NCBI RefSeq assembly: GCF_023278185.1
Contig: NZ_CP066356.1
Coordinates: 8,796,001 to 8,860,000, forward strand
DNA: 64,000 nucleotides
Direction: 5' to 3'
Source of the DNA: Bradyrhizobium elkanii USDA 76
Lineage (GTDB): Bacteria; Pseudomonadota; Alphaproteobacteria; Rhizobiales; Xanthobacteraceae
Below, piece by piece: positions 33,733-41,075 of this stretch. The notes under the pieces were generated by a model. That model worked only from the letters and a program-made list of their open reading frames with translations. It had not been told where the DNA came from and did no database searches. Each line of letters starts with the position of its first letter. The first letter of the stretch is position 1. The position numbers were made by a program, and so were the translations under genes.

Positions 33733-34443
33733 ATGTCCGCGGTATCGCGTCCGCCCAATCGTCTGTTGCAAGCACTTCCCTCCACGGAGTACGCGCAGCT
33801 TCATCCCCTTCTGGAAACCATCGATCTGACCAGGGAAACGGCTCTCGCCGATGCCGGCGCGCCGGTGCAGCGGGTGTATTTTCCGCATAGCGGCGTGGTC
33901 TCGATGATGATCAATCTGTCCGACGGGCAATCTGTCGAAATTGCCACCATTGGTCGTGACGGCGTCGTGGGCGCGTCTGCCGCCCTGCACGAGCGGCCGC
34001 TGCTTGCCGACGCAATTGTTGTGGTGCCAGGCTCGGCCTCGATGGTGCGTGCGGAGGATTTCCGCGAGGCAGCAGATCGCAGCGCGGATTTCCGGACCCT
34101 GGTTGCGCTCTATGAGCAGGCGCTGATGGCGCAGACGCAACAATCCGTCGCCTGCAATGTTTCCCATCCGGTGGAGGCGCGGCTGTCACGATGGCTGCTG
34201 CGCGCTCGCGATTTGTGCGGCAGCGAGGCATTGCCGCTGACCCAAGAGATGCTGGCGCAGATGATCGGCGTCCGGCGCAATGCGGTTTCGATTGTCGCAC
34301 ATGGGTTTCAGCAGGCCGGCATCCTGCGTTACAGCCGCGGTCATATCGAGATCACCGATATCGATGGGCTGCGGAAGGCGGCGTGTGAATGCTACACGAC
34401 GGTCAAGGCGCACGCCGAACAATTGATCGGGCCGGAAGATTGA
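33733..34443 (+). CDS. Crp/Fnr-family transcriptional regulator A
   Basis: A 236-residue regulator. The N-terminal cNMP-like beta roll (about 20-130: VQRVYFPHSGVVSMMINLSD; VEIATIGRDGVVGASAALHE) lacks the Arg/Glu phosphate-cassette typical of cAMP binders and the Cys cluster of FNR, so the ligand is unknown. Winged helix at about 165-225: LPLTQEMLAQMIGVRRNAVS with recognition helix RRNAVSIVAHGFQQAGILRY. Start: ATG with CAGGAG 5 nt upstream. The next gene is a clear paralog in tandem; the pair share RPPN, RNxVSxVAH and YSRGHIEIT blocks. Confidence 0.9.
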   Translation: MSAVSRPPNRLLQALPSTEYAQLHPLLETIDLTRETALADAGAPVQRVYFPHSGVVSMMINLSDGQSVEIATIGRDGVVGASAALHERPLLADAIVVVPGSASMVRAEDFREAADRSADFRTLVALYEQALMAQTQQSVACNVSHPVEARLSRWLLRARDLCGSEALPLTQEMLAQMIGVRRNAVSIVAHGFQQAGILRYSRGHIEITDIDGLRKAACECYTTVKAHAEQLIGPED

Positions 34444-34508
34444 TCGCGCCGCGAATTCTTTAACATAGGATAATGTCGAGCCCGCCCCCGCGACAATACG
34501 TGCTTCTC

Positions 34509-34547
34509 AATGGAACCCGGACATGTTTCCATTGGAACCAGGACATG
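34509..34547. promoter_or_regulatory. Pair of 17-bp direct repeats before the second Crp/Fnr gene
   Basis: AATGGAACCCGGACATG (34509-34525) and ATTGGAACCAGGACATG (34531-34547) are 22 bp apart start to start, two helical turns, with 15 of 17 bases equal. They lie 85-123 bp before the start codon, suggesting co-operative binding of a regulator on one face of the DNA. Confidence 0.5.
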
Positions 34548-34631
34548 CCAGAATAGGTTGCAGGGACGCCCAGCTGCACGCGTCAACTCCACTGACCAGA
34601 GACAAACTTTGCCGGCAGGCAGGAGGTTGCT

Positions 34632-35351
34632 TTGGATAAGGTTTCGCGACCACCCAACGGATTCCTGGCGTCGCTTTCGGCAAGCGATTTCGAATTGATT
34701 CGGCCGCATCTGCGGACGGTCGACCTCGCGGCCGATTCAGTCCTGGTCGAGACCGACGAGGTGCTCAAGCGGACATACATGCCGCACAAGGGCGTGATCT
34801 CGCTGGTGGTCAAGCTGGCAAGAGGCGAGCGCGTGCAGGTCGCGATGGTCGGCCGCGACAGCATCTATGACGCATTCGCCCCGCTCGTCGAAGGGCCTGT
34901 TCTCAACAACGCAGCGGTGCTGGTGCCCGGCATCGCCTCGACCGTGGAGCTCGAGCCATTGCGCGCAGCTGCCGGCCAGAGCCCGACGCTTCGCGCGAGA
35001 TTGATCCGGCATGGGCTCGCCGTCTACGCCCAGATCCAGCAGACCGCCGGCTGCAACGCCGCGCACACCGTGGAGTCACGGCTGGCGCGATGCCTGCTGC
35101 ACACACGCGATCTCTCCGGCAGCAACAAGATCGTCCTGACGCAGGAGGCGATGGCGCAGATGATCGGCGCGCGCCGCAACAGCGTGTCGCTGGTCGCGCA
35201 TACCTTGCAACAGGCCAATTTCATCCACTACAGCCGCGGGCACATCGAGATCACCAACGCCGAGGGGCTGATCAAAACCGCGTGCGAATGCTACGCCGCG
35301 GTCAAGGCGCAATATGCGGGGCTGCTGAGTTGTCAGGAAGTCGGTCGCTAG
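34632..35351 (+). CDS. Crp/Fnr-family transcriptional regulator B
   Basis: A 239-residue paralog of the preceding gene. Beta roll LKRTYMPHKGVISLVVKLAR and VQVAMVGRDSIYDAFAPLVE; winged helix IVLTQEAMAQMIGARRNSVS followed by LVAHTLQQANFIHYSRGHIE. No cAMP phosphate-cassette Arg or FNR Cys cluster is visible. The start is TTG with a perfect AGGAGG 5 nt upstream (34621-34626), much better placed than any ATG. Tandem duplication with divergence is likely; direct repeats in front of this copy but not the first suggest the two are now controlled differently. Its stop codon is followed within 10 bp by a dispersed repeat. Confidence 0.9.
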   Translation: MDKVSRPPNGFLASLSASDFELIRPHLRTVDLAADSVLVETDEVLKRTYMPHKGVISLVVKLARGERVQVAMVGRDSIYDAFAPLVEGPVLNNAAVLVPGIASTVELEPLRAAAGQSPTLRARLIRHGLAVYAQIQQTAGCNAAHTVESRLARCLLHTRDLSGSNKIVLTQEAMAQMIGARRNSVSLVAHTLQQANFIHYSRGHIEITNAEGLIKTACECYAAVKAQYAGLLSCQEVGR

Positions 35352-35360
35352 AGTTCGTTG

Positions 35361-35416
35361 TTTTGCCGCGTTTTCTTTTGCGCGAGCCGGCACCGCTTCG
35401 CTCGAAAGCGCTCTGA
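35361..35416. repeat. GCGTTTTC…GAAAGCGC dispersed palindrome, copy 2
   Basis: TTTTGCCGCGTTTTCTTTTG, CGCGAGCCGGCACCGCTTCG, CTCGAAAGCGCTCTGA. Same order of blocks as copies at 7922-7970 and 35798-35843. Lies directly after the second Crp/Fnr gene. Confidence 0.65.
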
Positions 35417-35427
35417 CCGCCGTGCAA

Positions 35428-35443
35428 GCCGTACTTCTACGGC
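35428..35443. promoter_or_regulatory. Operator candidate, site 4 (perfect)
   Basis: GCCGTA-CTTC-TACGGC, perfect inverted repeat containing CCGTA-N4-TACGG, 64 bp before the start codon of the 82-residue hypothetical gene. Confidence 0.6.
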
Positions 35444-35506
35444 GTGCGATTTTCACCGTCGGATAACGCTGCCTCCGCACAGTTGTGTGGACGCACGGGG
35501 GAGCCG

Positions 35507-35755
35507 ATGTTCACGTACCAGACGACCGACCGGAAGGAAGCCCGGCGCTTCCGCATGGCCCAGTTCAACGGCCGAACCGCGACCATACGGTCGGCCGGCG
35601 CGACCGTCACCGGACGCGTGCGCGCGATCGTCGAAAGCAAGTCTGGCGCGACGGCGGCATGGGTGGTCACGATCGTTCCGGATGAGCCGAAGGCGGCCGC
35701 GCCGGCCGCGCGGCCCGCGCCGCGCCTGTGCTTCGCCGCGGAAGACGATTTCTGA
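35507..35755 (+). CDS. Small hypothetical protein
   Basis: An 82-residue protein starting MFTYQTTDRKEARRFRMAQF. Short beta-rich centre (NGRTATIRSAGATVTGRVRA, IVESKSGATAAWVVTIVPD) and an Ala/Pro-rich tail. Not recognised; the centre looks like a small barrel of the kind seen in RNA- or c-di-GMP-binding proteins, but no motif supports that. Start: ATG with GGGGGAG upstream; an upstream in-frame ATG (35444) overlaps the inverted repeat at 35428-35443 and is unlikely. The presence of the CCGTA-N4-TACGG site places it in the putative motility regulon. Confidence 0.62.
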   Translation: MFTYQTTDRKEARRFRMAQFNGRTATIRSAGATVTGRVRAIVESKSGATAAWVVTIVPDEPKAAAPAARPAPRLCFAAEDDF

Positions 35756-35797
35756 GAACCGGGTTCTAACGAACCGAACGGGGTTCTGGACTGCAGT

Positions 35798-35843
35798 TTT
35801 GACGCGTCTTCTTGACGCGAACCACTTCGCTTGAAAACGCTCT
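35798..35843. repeat. GCGTCTTC…GAAAACGC dispersed palindrome, copy 3
   Basis: TTTGACGCGTCTTCTTGACG, CGAACCACTTCGCTTGAAAA, CGCTCT. It abuts the stop codon of the minus-strand LuxR-type gene, between two convergent genes. Confidence 0.7.
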
Positions 35844-36459
35844 ATGCGGAATGCAGCAAGGCCTTGCGAACGAGATCGGCGGTGTTGCGCGCGCCGAGCT
35901 TGCGCATGGCCTCGGCGCGATGGCTCTCGAACGTGCGCGGGCTGATATTCATCCGCAGCGCGCCCTGCTTGTTGGAATAGCCGTCGCTGATCAGGCTGAG
36001 CACTTCACGTTCGCGCTTGGTCAACGGTTTGCGGCCGGCTTCCGGCGCGAACATGACATCCGGCGACCGAGAGGCTGCCGGCTTGTCGTCGCTCGGCGGC
36101 TTGAGATCGGCGGCCGGGACGGCATTGGGATAGAGGTCGGAAATCTGCTTCAGCATCGCGGACACGCGCTCGGTCTGCTCGAGCGCGTTCTCGATCACCT
36201 GCCGCAGATAGACGCCATTGCCGGGCGCGTGCGCGAACTGCTGACTGTGCTGTTTGAGCTCGTTCATATAGAGCAGCAGCGCCGTCACCGGCCCATTGAA
36301 CTGCCGGACGATCGCGGCACCGGCGTCGGCCTGCGGCCGCGGCGCTGCGACTCCCTGAGTCTCGAGCGGCTGCGGCTCAGGCGGCTGCGGCTCGAGCGTC
36401 GCGGTTCCACCCATCCATGCCGGAAGGCGCGCCTCGGCTCGATTGTCATGTTGCGTCAT
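35842..36459 (-). CDS. LuxR-type regulator with a degenerate histidine-kinase-like dimerisation helix pair
   Basis: A 205-residue protein. The C-terminus is a LuxR/FixJ-type helix-turn-helix (LTKREREVLSLISDGYSNKQ; NISPRTFESHRAEAMRKLGA), closely similar to the FixJ-like regulator at 25.1 kb. There is no receiver domain. Instead residues about 48-108 (AIVRQFNGPVTALLLYMNEL … LRQVIENALEQTERVSAMLK) read like the two-helix DHp/HisKA domain of sensor kinases, with the phospho-His position occupied by Asn in QFNGP. This suggests a dimeric regulator sensing through a kinase-like scaffold, or one that pairs with a response regulator (inference). The N-terminal 45 residues are Pro/Gln-rich. A perfect CCGTA-N4-TACGG site lies 49 bp upstream. 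Confidence 0.85.
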   Translation of the reverse strand: MTQHDNRAEARLPAWMGGTATLEPQPPEPQPLETQGVAAPRPQADAGAAIVRQFNGPVTALLLYMNELKQHSQQFAHAPGNGVYLRQVIENALEQTERVSAMLKQISDLYPNAVPAADLKPPSDDKPAASRSPDVMFAPEAGRKPLTKREREVLSLISDGYSNKQGALRMNISPRTFESHRAEAMRKLGARNTADLVRKALLHSA

Positions 36460-36507
36460 AAGTATGGTTTACCAAAGGTGAACTTGTGGCCGCGTTAACA
36501 CGGGACT

Positions 36508-36521
36508 CCGTAAAACTACGG
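36508..36521. promoter_or_regulatory. Operator candidate, site 5 (perfect)
   Basis: CCGTA-AAAC-TACGG, 49 bp before the start of the LuxR-type gene at 36459, consistent with autoregulation. A weaker match, CAGTA-TTCT-TACGG, lies about 105 bp further out at 36614-36627. Confidence 0.62.
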
Positions 36522-36999
36522 GTGACGCAACTGTGACCTCGGGCCCCGACCTGCCAAGCAGGCGCAGATTACCGCTGATTTGGCAACGAATCTCGCATAT
36601 TTGAGTCGAATTACAGTATTCTTACGGGACGGGTGGGCTTGGGTGCCATCGGCGAGCCAGCAGTTTCCGGCCCCCTGGTTCCGGATTGAAAGGGCCCGAA
36701 TTTCGCGGCCCGGCATCGCCTCAGGGGCGCCGGAGCCGAAGGAATTTCTGCAGGAACCGCCCCGAAAGAACGAACCTGAACCACCAATACGCCATTCGTC
36801 GGGTCGTCATCGATCATCCCTCTCGACATCGGGATAGTGTCGGCATACCGCATGCGGGCGCGCGCACCTATGAGACGGTTCACATCAACCGAGCATCGGG
36901 TGCGCATTGGGCCGGCATCGGATCAGGCGAACGTCAATTTACAGCCCCGACAGGCGTCGCGATGATCGCCGCCTCTCGATCAGCAATAAGGGCGCGGCC
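36522..36999. other. Gene-free divergent upstream region
   Basis: About 480 bp between the LuxR-type gene (minus) and a secreted hypothetical (plus). Besides the weak operator match at 36614-36627 I see no gene, terminator or strong repeat. Confidence 0.5.
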
Positions 37000-37431
37000 A
37001 TGAAGCGAGGGCGGAACGAATCCTGGATATCCTGGATGACGATTGCGGCGCTCGCCGCGGCACTGCTGCTTGGCGCAGGCGCGCGGGCCCAGACCCCGCC
37101 GACCAGCGATGCAACGCCGACGCCCGACAACGCGGTCATGCTCACCATCTTCTTCAAGCATGATCAGTCACGCCCGCTCGGTGAGCTCAATGCCCAGCTT
37201 GAGCGGCAGGGCTTCTACAAGGCGTTTCCGCCCGAAGGGGTCGAGGTCGTCAGCTGGTACGTGATGATGGGGATCGGCCAGGTAGTGACGCTGCGGCTGC
37301 CGGCATCGCGGCTGCGCGAGGTCAACCGCGTCATCGAGAACAGTGCCTGGGGCGCCTACCACACCGAGTTCTACCCGACCTACGACTACAAGGCGGTCGG
37401 GATCGGCAATCATGAAAAAGCAAAGCAGTAG
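37000..37431 (+). CDS. Exported small hypothetical protein
   Basis: A 143-residue protein with a signal peptide (SWMTIAALAAALLLGAGARA, then Q). The mature part (MLTIFFKHDQSRPLGELNAQ; FYKAFPPEGVEVVSWYVMMG; VVTLRLPASRLREVNRVIEN) has the beta-alpha-beta pattern of dimeric ferredoxin-like (muconolactone-isomerase or YCII-like) folds. Function unknown; periplasmic. Start: ATG with AAGGGCG upstream and the signal sequence directly after; the frame extends upstream without support. Confidence 0.72.
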   Translation: MKRGRNESWISWMTIAALAAALLLGAGARAQTPPTSDATPTPDNAVMLTIFFKHDQSRPLGELNAQLERQGFYKAFPPEGVEVVSWYVMMGIGQVVTLRLPASRLREVNRVIENSAWGAYHTEFYPTYDYKAVGIGNHEKAKQ

Positions 37432-37528
37432 CTGGTCGCGTCGAGACCGATGCCGGGAGTCACGGCCGCGCGCCGGACTTGCCGGTTTTGACCGAAGACC
37501 GGGCTAGCGATTGAATCCGATCCACCGC

Positions 37529-37711
37529 CTATGCGTGGGCCCGCGAACGCTGGCTCAATCTCTTTGCCAGGATCCGCAAATCCTCGGGGCGCCCGCTGCA
37601 AAGCAGGCGGCTGAATTCGTCAGGATCGATGGAGGCAGGCGGAAACTCGGCTGGTTTGCTTGCGGCCCGGCGTAGCCAGGTCAATCGGAAGAGACGCTTG
37701 AGCATCTTCAT
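37529..37711 (-). CDS. Possible 60-residue basic protein
   Basis: MKMLKRLFRLTWLRRAASKP, then AEFPPASIDPDEFSRLLCSG and RPEDLRILAKRLSQRSRAHA. Basic amphipathic start and a short helical end. GGGGCTGACAACC precedes the ATG as a possible ribosome site. It has no neighbours in its direction within about 95 bp except nagZ upstream. Composition looks protein-like, but no family is recognised. Confidence 0.42.
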   Translation of the reverse strand: MKMLKRLFRLTWLRRAASKPAEFPPASIDPDEFSRLLCSGRPEDLRILAKRLSQRSRAHA

Positions 37712-37807
37712 GGTTGTCAGCCCCGATGAGCGTCATTGTTAAATCGCGGCAATGAAATTTGGTTCCACCTCTTGTGGTCGCTCGGCGCGGAATTTCGTTC
37801 AATGCCG

Positions 37808-38809
37808 TCAGGCGAGCAGCGCCTTGCGCTTTCGCACCCGCGCAATGGAGCGCTGAACCGCGGTGCGATCCAGCGCCCCGTCTTGCACCGCACCCGCGAC
37901 CGCCGCGGCGATGCCGGCCATCTCCTGCTCCTGGTCGAACAAATTGTTGCCGATGCAGATCATGTCCATGCCGGCGGCGATCGACTGCAGGCTGGCCGCG
38001 CTTGTGCCGAGCGCCTTCTGCAGCCCCTGCATCTGCATGTCGTCGGTGATCAGCAGCGTCTCGGGCAGGCGGCGGCGAAGCCGGCCGAGCCCGGCCGATG
38101 ACAATGTCATCGGATGCTGCGCGTCCCACTGCCGGACGATGGCGTGGCTGACCAGCACCGCATCGCCATAGGTGCGCGGCGCCAACGTGTAGAACAGCTC
38201 CTCCTGCTCGGGACGCAGCGCATCGGAAATGTCCATGAACTCCAGGTGCGAATCGACGTTTGCACCGCCGATGCCCGGAAAATGCTTCAGGCAAAGGCCT
38301 ACGCCCGCCTGCCGCGCCGCAGCGTCGACCAGCCGGGCATTGGCCTCGACCTCACCGGTATCGGGCGAATAGGACCGCTTGATCCTGCCGATGTTGGGAT
38401 TGTCGGGATTGTAGTCGACGTCGATGACAGGCGCGAAATTGTAGCGGATGCCGAGCCGGCGCAGCTCGCCATAGCTTGCGGCGAGGACTGCCTGCTTTTC
38501 CGCGCGCGCGAGCAGATTGAACTCCTTCGCGCTCGGCAGCGGCTGAAAACCGCAGCTGTCCTTGAGCCGCCGCACCAGGCCGCCCTCCTGGTCGATGAAG
38601 ACCAGCGGCCGCGACGGCAGCGCCGCGATCTCGGCGCAGAGCGACTGCACCTGCGCCGGCGAGGCGATATTGTTGTCGTACTGCCGGGTCTGGCAGGAGT
38701 AGTCGAACAGGATCACCCCGCCGAGCCCGAATTGCGCGGCAAATTCCTTCAGCCAGGGCGGAATGACCTTGCCGTAGAAGCCGAGAATGAAAAGTTCGCC
38801 GACGGACAT
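37808..38809 (-). CDS. nagZ: Glycoside hydrolase family 3, beta-N-acetylhexosaminidase (NagZ-like)
   Basis: A 333-residue GH3 enzyme without signal peptide. Typical features: FIDQEGGLVRRLKD, the substrate-loop motif KHFPGIGGANVDSHLEF (His and Asp of the general-acid dyad) and the nucleophile Asp in LLITDDMQMQGL. NagZ removes N-acetylglucosamine from anhydro-muropeptides during peptidoglycan recycling in the cytoplasm. I use the ATG before SVGELFILG because that is where the fold begins; an ATG 8 codons upstream is also in frame. Divergent from acetoacetyl-CoA synthetase. Confidence 0.88.
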   Translation of the reverse strand: MSVGELFILGFYGKVIPPWLKEFAAQFGLGGVILFDYSCQTRQYDNNIASPAQVQSLCAEIAALPSRPLVFIDQEGGLVRRLKDSCGFQPLPSAKEFNLLARAEKQAVLAASYGELRRLGIRYNFAPVIDVDYNPDNPNIGRIKRSYSPDTGEVEANARLVDAAARQAGVGLCLKHFPGIGGANVDSHLEFMDISDALRPEQEELFYTLAPRTYGDAVLVSHAIVRQWDAQHPMTLSSAGLGRLRRRLPETLLITDDMQMQGLQKALGTSAASLQSIAAGMDMICIGNNLFDQEQEMAGIAAAVAGAVQDGALDRTAVQRSIARVRKRKALLA

Positions 38810-38991
38810 GGCCGCTCGATTCGGTTGCCGCATGGAATCAGCCGCGCCCGATGGAATAGCACGCTGCGGCGGCGGTAAGAATATGACGCAGCTTGCTGCT
38901 CGACTGCGTTCCCCGTGCTCGCATCACTATGTTAAGACACGCCGGCGGGCCTCGATCGCCTGCCACGACACAAGGACTTTCGGAAACGCCC

Positions 38992-41037
38992 ATGACAGCA
39001 GCTTACGTCCCGCAAATGGCCCTTTACCGCCAATGGCTGAAGCAGACGCGCGGCCTTGAATTTGCGGATTTCGAGGCGATGCGGCGCTGGTCGGTCACCG
39101 ATATCGACGGCTTCTGGCAGAGCGTGTGGGATTATTTCGACCTGCGCTCGCCGACGCCGCATTCGGCGGTGCTGGCCGAGCGCAAGATGCCGGGCGCGGC
39201 GTGGTTTCCCGGCGCTTCGGTGAACTACGCGCGCCAGGTCTTTCGCCATGTCGCGCCGGCACATGCCGCAGGACTGCCGGCCCTGATCTCCAGCGGCGAG
39301 GACGGCAAGCTCTCCGAGACGAGCTGGCCCGAGCTGCAGCGCAAATCGGCGGCGCTGGCGCTGCATCTGAAAGCTAATGGCGTGCGCGCCGGCGACCGGG
39401 TCGCCGCTTACTTGCCGAACATTCCCGAGACGATCATCGCGTTCCTCGCGACCGCGAGTCTGGGCGCGGTCTGGAGCGTCTGCGCGCCCGACATGGCGGC
39501 GCCCGCGGTGATCGATCGCTTCAAGCAGATCGAGCCGAAGGTGCTGATCGCCTGCGACGCCGTGACCTATGCCGGCCGCCGCCACGACCGGCAAGGTGTG
39601 ATCGAGGAATTGCGGCGCGCGCTGCCGACCGTGCAGCATGTCATCCTGCACAGCGACGCCGCGCCGTCCGAGACGCGACTGTCATCGATCCTCGCGGGCC
39701 GGAGCGCGGAGATCGACGCCTTCGAGCCGGAATGGCTGCCGTTCGATCATCCGCTCTGGATCGTCTATTCTTCGGGCACCACCGGATTGCCGAAGCCGAT
39801 CCTGCACAGCCATGGCGGCATCATCGTCGTGGCGCTGCCGCTCTCGACGCTGCACAACGACATCGGCTGCAGCTATCAGCCAAACTCGTTCGGCGAACGC
39901 TTCCACTGGTACTCTTCGACCGGCTGGATCATGTGGAATTGCCAGGCCAACGGCCTGCTCAACGGCACGACCTGCTGCATTTTCGACGGCAGTCCCGGCG
40001 GCACCAAGGACAAGCCGGACTGGACCACGCTGTGGCGCTTCGTCGCCGACGCCAAGGCCACCTTCTTCGGCGCAGGGGCGGCGTTCTTTGCCAATTGCAC
40101 CAAGGCGGAGATCGATCTCGCAGCCGTCGGCGACCTCTCGGGCCTGCGCACGCTCGGCTCGACCGGCTCGCCGCTCAGCGCCGACACCCAGGCCTGGTTC
40201 AACGAGCGCTTCGCCGCGCTGGCGCAGCAGAACGGCAACGCCGCGCAGGCCGATATGTGGTGGGCCAATATTTCCGGCGGCACCGACTTCGCCGGCGCCT
40301 TCATCGGCGGCAATCGCGAATTGCCGCAGACGCCGGGCATCATGCAATGCCGCCTGCTCGGCTGCGCGGTCGAAGCGTTCGACGAGCAGGGCCGCGCGGT
40401 GATCGACGAGGTCGGCGAGCTCGTCTGCACCGAGCCGCTGCCCTCGATGCCGCTGCGCTTCTGGAACGATCCCGGCAATGCGCGCTACCTTTCCAGCTAT
40501 TTCGAGACCTATCCCGACAATTTCGACGGGTCCGGGCGCGGCCCGGTGTGGCGGCATGGCGACTGGCTCAAGATCAACCCCGACGGCTCCTGCGTGATCT
40601 ATGGCCGCAGCGACGCCACCATCAACCGCCATGGCTTGCGGATGGGCACCAGCGAGCTCTATTCCGCGATCGAGGCGCTGCCGGAGGTGCTGGATTCGAT
40701 GGTCGTCGACCTCGAATATCTCGGCCGCGACAGCTACATGCCGCTGTTCGTGGTGCTGCGCGAGGGCATTGCGCTCGACGCCGCGATGAAGGAGAAGATC
40801 AACAAGGCGGTCGAGGCCGGGCTGTCGCGCCGCTTCCTGCCCAACGACATCTTCGTCGTGGCGGAGATTCCGCGCACGCTGTCCGGCAAGAAGCAGGAGC
40901 TTCCGGTCAAGAAGCTGTTGCTCGGCCATCCCGTCGAGAAGATCATCAACCGCGACGCGATGGCCAATCCGGGATGCCTCGACTGGTATCTCGATTTTGC
41001 GAAGAGCTATCTGAGCAAGCAGGCCGGCGCGGCGTAA
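38992..41037 (+). CDS. aacS: Acetoacetyl-CoA synthetase
   Basis: A 681-residue acyl-adenylate-forming enzyme. ATP motif YSSGTTGLPKPILHSHGG, the ACS-type block SSTGWIMWNCQANGLLNGTT, and C-terminal lysine loop RTLSGKKQELPVKKLLLG. The order and the motif WWANISGGTDFAGAFIGGNR identify the acetoacetate branch rather than acetate. It turns acetoacetate, CoA and ATP into acetoacetyl-CoA, feeding ketone-body carbon or poly-hydroxybutyrate turnover. The start ATG follows GGAAACGCCC; an upstream TTG frame adds 33 residues of non-coding type. A threonine-synthase-like gene follows 38 bp downstream and is probably co-transcribed. Confidence 0.92.
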   Translation: MTAAYVPQMALYRQWLKQTRGLEFADFEAMRRWSVTDIDGFWQSVWDYFDLRSPTPHSAVLAERKMPGAAWFPGASVNYARQVFRHVAPAHAAGLPALISSGEDGKLSETSWPELQRKSAALALHLKANGVRAGDRVAAYLPNIPETIIAFLATASLGAVWSVCAPDMAAPAVIDRFKQIEPKVLIACDAVTYAGRRHDRQGVIEELRRALPTVQHVILHSDAAPSETRLSSILAGRSAEIDAFEPEWLPFDHPLWIVYSSGTTGLPKPILHSHGGIIVVALPLSTLHNDIGCSYQPNSFGERFHWYSSTGWIMWNCQANGLLNGTTCCIFDGSPGGTKDKPDWTTLWRFVADAKATFFGAGAAFFANCTKAEIDLAAVGDLSGLRTLGSTGSPLSADTQAWFNERFAALAQQNGNAAQADMWWANISGGTDFAGAFIGGNRELPQTPGIMQCRLLGCAVEAFDEQGRAVIDEVGELVCTEPLPSMPLRFWNDPGNARYLSSYFETYPDNFDGSGRGPVWRHGDWLKINPDGSCVIYGRSDATINRHGLRMGTSELYSAIEALPEVLDSMVVDLEYLGRDSYMPLFVVLREGIALDAAMKEKINKAVEAGLSRRFLPNDIFVVAEIPRTLSGKKQELPVKKLLLGHPVEKIINRDAMANPGCLDWYLDFAKSYLSKQAGAA

Positions 41038-41075
41038 CGGCCGCCGAATGCCCCTCGCGTTTGGGATCTCACGAC

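Noticed and set aside
36614..36627. CAGTA-TTCT-TACGG as a sixth copy of the motility operator
   Set aside because: One half-site mismatch and too far from either gene start to be persuasive; mentioned only as a weak match beside site 5.
39732..41075. Upstream extension of the threonine-synthase-like frame
   Set aside because: The 448 codons before the chosen ATG overlap acetoacetyl-CoA synthetase in another phase and are Arg-rich nonsense; the enzyme fold starts at SAPSYIDPLNG.
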